Shown: piece after piece, positions 59,256 to 64,000 of the stretch
Layout of the letters: every line of letters starts with the position of its first letter
Numbering within the stretch: position 1 is the first letter of the stretch
Assembly (NCBI GenBank): GCA_039942715.1
Contig: JBDVBY010000001.1
Coordinates: 372,001-436,000 of the forward strand
Length of the DNA: 64,000 nucleotides
Direction: 5' to 3'
Source of the DNA: JABDJX01 sp039942715
GTDB lineage: Bacteria > Pseudomonadota > Alphaproteobacteria > Rhodobacterales > Rhodobacteraceae
Notes under the pieces: model-generated
What the model was told of the DNA's origin: nothing
What the model saw: only the letters and a program-made list of their open reading frames with translations
The model's database searches: none
Position numbers and translations under genes: made by a program

Positions 59256-59762
59256 TTACCAGCCCGGTGGAACGGCCGATGCTGTCAACATGACACCCAA
59301 GTTTGCTGCTTCTTCACGGCTTAACAGGGCCATTTCAGCACGTCTTTGGAATTCACCATAGTAGAGCTTATTGCGCCCCTGAAAGGACCAATCGAGAACG
59401 TTTTCCTTCTTAAATTCAATCACATCACCTTCCGACCCAGCTGGACCGTCTTCAAACAGTGTTGCGCGGTATGTCCGATCCTTCACTGATGTGGGTTTGG
59501 CCCAGAATGTGGTGCCGTTCATTGAGACCTGAACACGGGCGCGTGCACCGCCAAGCGAGGCTGAAGACAACGTAAAGGCATAAAATCGATCCAAATATGC
59601 CTGCGCCTGGTTTTGATAGGCCACTGACACCGCTTTGGCATTGCTGACGGCATCTGTCGCAGCGGCCGGGCCCACTGCAAACGGGCTGGTGGTGTTGGCC
59701 ACAACAAAAGCCACAGCAAGCCAAGCGATCCCTGCCCATCGTCCTATGGTTTTTGCATGCAT
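59256..59762 (-). CDS. Exported DUF2314-like protein
   Basis: A 168-aa protein with an N-terminal signal or anchor helix (WAGIAWLAVAFVVANTTSPFA). The C-terminal part has a DUF2314-like pattern (FWAKPTSVKDRTYRATL, GDVIEFKKENVLDWSF, then LYYGEFQRRAEMALL). ATG 59762 follows AAAGGA; the longer open frame upstream is unlikely. Function is unknown. Confidence 0.72.
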   Translation of the reverse strand: MHAKTIGRWAGIAWLAVAFVVANTTSPFAVGPAAATDAVSNAKAVSVAYQNQAQAYLDRFYAFTLSSASLGGARARVQVSMNGTTFWAKPTSVKDRTYRATLFEDGPAGSEGDVIEFKKENVLDWSFQGRNKLYYGEFQRRAEMALLSREEAANLGVMLTASAVPPGW

Positions 59763-59974
59763 GCCACGTCCTTTCGTCAAACAGACGTGAGCGGCAAATG
59801 TGGCAACTTCACTGCGTGGATGTGTCAAAGGCGGGGAAAACCTCATAGAGGGACATGCGCTGATTTTATCCCATCGTGGCTTTAAGATTGGTTAACGCTC
59901 TTGTGCCAGCGTGCGGTTGACACACAGCAACCAACGCGCAAGCTTCTAAAAGAGTTAGAAAAACTGGGGGTGTC

Positions 59975-61108
59975 ATGGACGTTTCGGAACACAGATTTAC
60001 GCTTGGGATCGAAGAAGAATACCTCCTGGTCGACCAAACCACACTTGATCTCGTTGAAGCACCAGAGCAGCTGATGGCCGACTGCGCCGCCAAGCTAGGG
60101 GATCAGGTCAGTCCAGAGTTTCTGAAGTGTCAGATCGAAGTGGGCACAGGTGTGTGCGCGACAGTCAAAGATGCGCGCGCTGATCTCGCGGCGTTACGCA
60201 AATCCATCCATCAGATCGCCGATGGATATGGGCTTGCCCCTTTGGCGGTGTCGACCCATCCGTTTGCCAAGTGGCAACAGCAAAAGTTCACTGACCGCGA
60301 ACGCTACCGCGCGCTGGAAAAAGACCTCGCCGGCGTTGCGCGCCGCATGTTGATCGGGGGCATGCATGTGCATGTGGGGATCAGCGACGATGACCTGCGC
60401 TGCGATATGATGAACCAATTCACCTATTTCCTGCCCCATCTCCTTGCGCTGTCGACTTCATCGCCGTTTTGGGAGGGGGAAGAAACCGGTCTGCGCTCTT
60501 ACCGCCTTACAGTGTTCGACAACCTGCCCCGCACCGGCCTTCCACCGCATTTTCAAAGCTTCGGAGAATACAAACGCTCGATTCAGGCGATCATCGACAC
60601 CAAGGTGATCGAGGATGCGACGAAGATCTGGTGGGACCTGCGCCCGTCGGACCGTTTTCCAACGCTCGAGACGCGGATTTGCGATGTCACCCCTCTGCTC
60701 GATGATGCGATGGCGATTGCCGCGTTGATCCAGTCGCTGATGCGGATGCTGTTTTCGCTGCGATGTTCCAATCAACGCTGGCGGATCTATGACCGGTTTC
60801 TGGTCGCTGAAAACCGCTGGCGTGCTGTGCGTTATGGAGCCTCTCAAGGGTTGATTGATTTTGGCGTGGGCCAGATCAAGCCCTTCACGGAATTGATGGA
60901 CGAGTTGATCGACATGGTCGCCCCTCACGCTGAAGCGTTGGGATGTTCAACCGAGCTTCAGGGCGTCAAAACCATCCTAAAGCGCGGCACCAGTGCTGAG
61001 CGGCAAATGGCGACCTACCACAGCGCGAAAGACGCAGGCGACGATCATGACGCAGCCTTAAGGGCCGTTGTGCGCCAACTGGCGGAGGAGTTCACCCAAG
61101 GCCTCTAA
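59975..61108 (+). CDS. YbdK-type carboxylate-amine ligase (GCS2 family)
   Basis: A 377-aa protein of the glutamate-cysteine ligase type 2 family. It shows LGIEEEYLLVD, QIEVGTGVC, MHVHVGI, LPPHFQSFGEY, DLRPSDRFPTLETRICD and the AENRWRAVRYG block. YbdK itself has only weak glutamate-cysteine ligase activity. The gene stands alone and is tail-to-tail with the lactonase gene (stops 3 bp apart). Its physiological substrate is unknown. Confidence 0.9.
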   Translation: MDVSEHRFTLGIEEEYLLVDQTTLDLVEAPEQLMADCAAKLGDQVSPEFLKCQIEVGTGVCATVKDARADLAALRKSIHQIADGYGLAPLAVSTHPFAKWQQQKFTDRERYRALEKDLAGVARRMLIGGMHVHVGISDDDLRCDMMNQFTYFLPHLLALSTSSPFWEGEETGLRSYRLTVFDNLPRTGLPPHFQSFGEYKRSIQAIIDTKVIEDATKIWWDLRPSDRFPTLETRICDVTPLLDDAMAIAALIQSLMRMLFSLRCSNQRWRIYDRFLVAENRWRAVRYGASQGLIDFGVGQIKPFTELMDELIDMVAPHAEALGCSTELQGVKTILKRGTSAERQMATYHSAKDAGDDHDAALRAVVRQLAEEFTQGL

Positions 61109-61111
61109 CGC

Positions 61112-61909
61112 TCAGAACGGAAACGGCTTTTCTGGCCCCGGATCAAGACGCGTGATGTGTGAATCCGGTCCTGCGGGAAACAGGTCGCGCACCAAAGGGT
61201 CATGCCCCGGCACAATCAACGCCCGAGAACTGGCCAGCCGCTCAAGCGTGTCGAACCCATCCAGCATGTTTTGCAAATCCACCACGATGGGAAAGGGCTT
61301 GCGCGCAAAAACATTCTCATAATAATGCGCCGCATCCGAAGCCAGAACCATCCAGCCCGCCTTCGTCCGCACCCGCACACATTGCAAACCGCGCGAATGC
61401 CCCCCGATACAGTGCACTGTCACCCCTTCGGCCACCTGCGCCTCGCCGTCATAAAACACCACCTTGCCCGCATATAACCGCTTGATTGCCTCACAGACAT
61501 GATCCGCTGTAAACGGCATTTTCAGCGTGTCGTGACACATGCACGGCCCCGTCGCATAAGCCATTTCCGCCTCTTGCAGATGCAGTGTGGCGTTGGGGAA
61601 AAGATGAAGACCCCCGGCGTGGTCATAATGAAGATGGGTGACGATAAGCTGAGTAATGTCCTCAGGTCTCACCCCAAGGGGCGCCAAAGCCGCCACCGGA
61701 TCAAGCCGGATCGGACGATCACGGCTCAGGGCCTCCTCGGCGTCATACCCGGTGTCGACCAAAATAAGCTCATCGCCGCGCCGCAACAGCCACATAAAGT
61801 AATCCATCGGATGCGGCGCGTCATGATTGTCATCAAAGATAAAACTGTCGGCGCGCATTCGCGCGTTGCGATCTGCATATTTTACGGCAAAAACTTCCCA
61901 ATCGCTCAT
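61112..61909 (-). CDS. Metallo-beta-lactamase-fold hydrolase, N-acyl-homoserine-lactonase-like
   Basis: A 265-aa protein. The dizinc motif is THLHYDHAGG, with later ligands in CIGGHSRGLQ, LASDAAHYYENV and VPGHDP. Similarity to the AttM/BlcC and AiiA group suggests a lactonase that opens acyl-homoserine lactone or another lactone (gamma-butyrolactone in BlcC). It is divergent from the second GntR regulator, across a spacer with two near-identical 12-mers. Quorum quenching is possible but unproven. Confidence 0.78.
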   Translation of the reverse strand: MSDWEVFAVKYADRNARMRADSFIFDDNHDAPHPMDYFMWLLRRGDELILVDTGYDAEEALSRDRPIRLDPVAALAPLGVRPEDITQLIVTHLHYDHAGGLHLFPNATLHLQEAEMAYATGPCMCHDTLKMPFTADHVCEAIKRLYAGKVVFYDGEAQVAEGVTVHCIGGHSRGLQCVRVRTKAGWMVLASDAAHYYENVFARKPFPIVVDLQNMLDGFDTLERLASSRALIVPGHDPLVRDLFPAGPDSHITRLDPGPEKPFPF

Positions 61910-61949
61910 TGCGCACCCTCTCCATTCGCTTTGTTGTCACCAGAGCGAC

Positions 61950-61985
61950 GCAATGTATGCGTTGTCAAGTCGCGCAACGTACGCG
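61950..61985. promoter_or_regulatory. Pair of 12-bp direct repeats in a divergent spacer
   Basis: GCAATGTATGCG (61950-61961) and GCAACGTACGCG (61974-61985) match at 10 of 12 positions and are spaced 24 bp start to start, close to two helical turns. They lie between the lactonase gene and the GntR gene and are candidate binding sites for that regulator. Confidence 0.45.
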
Positions 61986-62057
61986 GTGTCTTGCAAAAGC
62001 GCGGAACTTCGGGCCATGTTACCACTGATGTTAAAAAAGGCAGGCGCGTTGAACGGC

Positions 62058-62735
62058 ATGCAAGGGCAGATATCAAAAGAGCTTTCAAATTCGCAACGCG
62101 CGTTAAAGGAGCTTCGAAACCTGATTTTCAGCGGCGAATTGCCTGCCGGGTCAGACCATTTGGAATCTGAGTTGGCCGAGCGTTTGGGCATGTCACGCAC
62201 TCCGGTGCGCGAAGCTGCGCTCACGCTGGAAAGTCAGGGGTTGTTACAACTGCGCCCGCGCAAAGGTGTGCGCATATTGCCAGTTTCTGCAGATGACATG
62301 CGCGAAATCTACGATGTACTGACAGCGCTTGAAAGTCTGGCAGCTGAGCGCGCGGCACAATCAGGATATAGCGAAGACGACTTGGCCCCGTTGGCAAAGA
62401 CCATTGCCGACATGAGCGATGCCATCAACTCCGAGGACCTCAAAGTTTGGGCAGAGGCGGATGAAGCTTTTCACCGCGAATTGGTCAGGCTGGGCAAAAA
62501 CACACGCGTGATTGCGATTTTTGAGATGCTCAGCGATCAGGTCCGCCGCGCACGCGCCACCACGCTGTTTGCACGTCCGCTTCCGACAAAATCGAATGAA
62601 GACCACCTTGCCGTATTTGAAGCGATCCTCGCTGGCGATGCAGAAGCCGCCAAGACGCGCCACTGTGCACACCGCAAACACGCAAAAACGGTTTTGGTCG
62701 ATCTGCTTGAAAAACTGGGGCTTAGCCGAGTTTAA
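62058..62735 (+). CDS. GntR-family regulator (FCD type)
   Basis: A 225-aa regulator from ATG 62058. The winged helix contains LPAGSDHLESELAERLGMSRTPVREAALTL-like residues (about 30-62). The FCD domain has EADEAFHRELVRLG and a C-terminal HRKHA. The start is uncertain: 62028 and 62016 are in frame and none has a good ribosome-binding site. It probably controls the divergent lactonase and/or the FAD oxidase gene 50 bp downstream. The latter resembles GlcC/LldR arrangements. Confidence 0.88.
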   Translation: MQGQISKELSNSQRALKELRNLIFSGELPAGSDHLESELAERLGMSRTPVREAALTLESQGLLQLRPRKGVRILPVSADDMREIYDVLTALESLAAERAAQSGYSEDDLAPLAKTIADMSDAINSEDLKVWAEADEAFHRELVRLGKNTRVIAIFEMLSDQVRRARATTLFARPLPTKSNEDHLAVFEAILAGDAEAAKTRHCAHRKHAKTVLVDLLEKLGLSRV

Positions 62736-62784
62736 CCTCGTCACAAGAACCTCTCAAAGCGCTGTTCAAGCGCGCGTTATGCAA

Positions 62785-64000
62785 ATGAGTAAACTCATGA
62801 ACAAACACAGCCCACTGATCCGCAACGACGAAGGCATCGAAACTGCCCTGGGGATCTTAAAACAACGCTTTGGTGATCGCTGCCAGACGGGACAAGCGAT
62901 CCGCGAACAGCACGGGCACACCACAACCATCATCGAAAACCAACCGCCAGATTGCGTGATCTTTGCCACCTCCACCGAAGAAGTGAGTGAGATCGTGCGC
63001 ATCGCGTCAGACCACAATGTGCCGATCATCCCCTTCGGCACTGGCACCTCGCTTGAAGGGCACGTGAACGCTCCCTTGGGCGGTATTTCGGTAGATGTCA
63101 GTCAGATGGACAAGGTGATTGAGGTCTATCCGGAAGACCTCTGCGTCGTCGTTCAGCCCGGCGTAACCCGCAAAGCGCTAAATGAGGAATTGCGCGCCAC
63201 GGGCCTGTTCTTTCCCATCGATCCCGGCGCGGACGCCAGCCTTGGCGGGATGGCCGCAACGCGCGCCTCTGGCACCAATGCCGTGCGCTATGGCACTATG
63301 AAAGAGAACGTCATGGGGCTTGAGTGCGTTTTGGCTGATGGCAAAACCATCCGCACCGGTGGTCGGGTCAAGAAATCCTCTGTCGGCTATGATCTGACCC
63401 GGCTGATGGTCGGCTCTGAAGGGACGTTAGGGCTGATCACCGAATTGACGCTGAAACTTTACGGCGTGCCAGACGCCATGGCCTCGGCCCGGTGCACGTT
63501 CCCCAGCATCGAAGCCGCCTGCGATGCAACGATTGCCACCATTCAAATGGGAATCCCTGTCGCGCGTATCGAGCTGCTGGATGCGCTAAATGTCGAGGCG
63601 ATCAACGCCTACTCCGGCCTCGATTTGCCTGTCGCTCCGCTGTTGCTGCTGGAATTTCACGGCTCTGAAACGAGCGTGGCCGAACAGTCGCAGATGTTTG
63701 GCGAGATTGCCGAAGACGTGGGCGGCACCGGATTTGAATGGACGACCAAACCCGAAGACCGCACCAAGCTTTGGCAAGCGCGTCACGATGCATACTGGGC
63801 GCAACGCCAATTCATGCCCAACAAAAGCGCACTTGCCACGGATGTGTGCGTGCCAATCTCGAAACTGGCCGAAGCCGTGACAGGCTCGCAAAGCCGTGCC
63901 AAAGAACTCGAGCTTATCGCCCCCATTCTTGGCCATGTAGGCGACGGAAATTTTCACGCCACAGTCTTTGTCGACCCAGACAATCCTGATGAAGTGGCCC
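62785..64000 (+). CDS. FAD-linked oxidase, glycolate oxidase GlcD / D-lactate dehydrogenase type (3'-truncated)
   Basis: About 405 residues are seen; the frame runs off the window end. The FAD-binding domain shows VPIIPFGTGTSLEGHVNAPLG-like residues, VVVQPGVTRKALNEEL, and DPGADASLGGMAATRASGTNA with the GSEGTLGLITEL motif. The C-terminal half has ILGHVGDGNFHAT. It oxidises a 2-hydroxy acid, D-lactate or glycolate. Starts at 62779 and 62797 are also in frame. A GntR regulator directly upstream supports control by that hydroxy acid. Confidence 0.9.
   Translation, partial: MSKLMNKHSPLIRNDEGIETALGILKQRFGDRCQTGQAIREQHGHTTTIIENQPPDCVIFATSTEEVSEIVRIASDHNVPIIPFGTGTSLEGHVNAPLGGISVDVSQMDKVIEVYPEDLCVVVQPGVTRKALNEELRATGLFFPIDPGADASLGGMAATRASGTNAVRYGTMKENVMGLECVLADGKTIRTGGRVKKSSVGYDLTRLMVGSEGTLGLITELTLKLYGVPDAMASARCTFPSIEAACDATIATIQMGIPVARIELLDALNVEAINAYSGLDLPVAPLLLLEFHGSETSVAEQSQMFGEIAEDVGGTGFEWTTKPEDRTKLWQARHDAYWAQRQFMPNKSALATDVCVPISKLAEAVTGSQSRAKELELIAPILGHVGDGNFHATVFVDPDNPDEVA

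Noticed and set aside
1..64000. CRISPR array, prophage, insertion sequence or integrated plasmid
   Set aside because: No regularly spaced direct repeats of 25-40 bp, no transposase, integrase or phage structural gene was found. The three tRNA genes show no adjacent integrase or duplicated 3' end.

Overview
The window is a dense, GC-rich chromosomal segment, about 90% coding. It looks like an alphaproteobacterium of the Roseobacter/Rhodobacterales group. The support is gene content and gene style: a Rhodobacterales-type citramalate synthase, an NDUFAF6-like squalene/phytoene-synthase-fold protein beside it, a Hint-domain protein, a DM13 protein, two FCD-type GntR regulators and a PotABCD-like ABC operon. 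Gene order is mostly that of a stable core chromosome. There is no insertion sequence, prophage, CRISPR array or plasmid gene.

Layout. 1-6008: the 3' end of tgt, a secreted glycerophosphodiesterase, an A-type Fe-S carrier, tpiA, an alpha/beta hydrolase paired with a DsbA-fold isomerase, and prs. 6042-7077: a frameshifted secreted-protein gene and a tiny pilin-like ORF. 7114-11408: MaoC hydratase, ribF, a divergent PlsY-like protein, a YcgN-type cysteine-cluster protein, a threonine-aldolase-like enzyme, a DUF2799 lipoprotein and tRNA-Leu(UAA). 11505-18302: DM13 and TPR proteins, a small orphan, rhomboid protease, then a tightly overlapped minus-strand block cysS-cimA-methyltransferase-NDUFAF6-like. 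18511-23459: ICL/PEP-mutase-like enzyme, typA, and rpsB-tsf with a structured rpsB leader.

23793-31960: an unusual methyltransferase/kinase-like fusion, a Hint-domain protein, modABC for molybdate uptake, tRNA-Leu(CAA), a zinc metallopeptidase, an ExoD-family protein, dsbB and a small membrane protein. 32079-38536: gyrA, an atypical SDR, and the surE-pcm-nlpD-like run. 38636-45838: a GntR-controlled cluster made of an ABC transporter of the spermidine/putrescine type, a hydantoin/Asp-Glu racemase-like enzyme, acetyltransferases and a cupin. The cluster probably imports and converts a nitrogenous small molecule whose identity is unknown. 45843-56388: efp, a conserved small protein, an M29 aminopeptidase, a methyltransferase, uvrD/pcrA, an L-lactate-dehydrogenase-like flavoenzyme and pyruvate carboxylase. 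56389-64000: a chemoreceptor, tRNA-Gly(GCC), a DUF2314-like protein, a YbdK-type ligase, a lactonase-like metallo-hydrolase divergent from a second GntR regulator, and the start of a glycolate/D-lactate-oxidase-like gene.

The most noteworthy signals are these: a recurrent intergenic element built from an AT-rich leader and two hairpins, found at several gene ends; the methyltransferase/kinase-like fusion; the uncharacterised transporter-racemase cluster with a perfect palindromic operator; two reading frames that join seamlessly if one base is changed in a homopolymer (real pseudogenes, recoding, or sequence errors); a Hint domain without its usual nucleophile; and a possibly autoregulatory rpsB leader. 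All functional calls come from reading motifs by eye; no database search was run.
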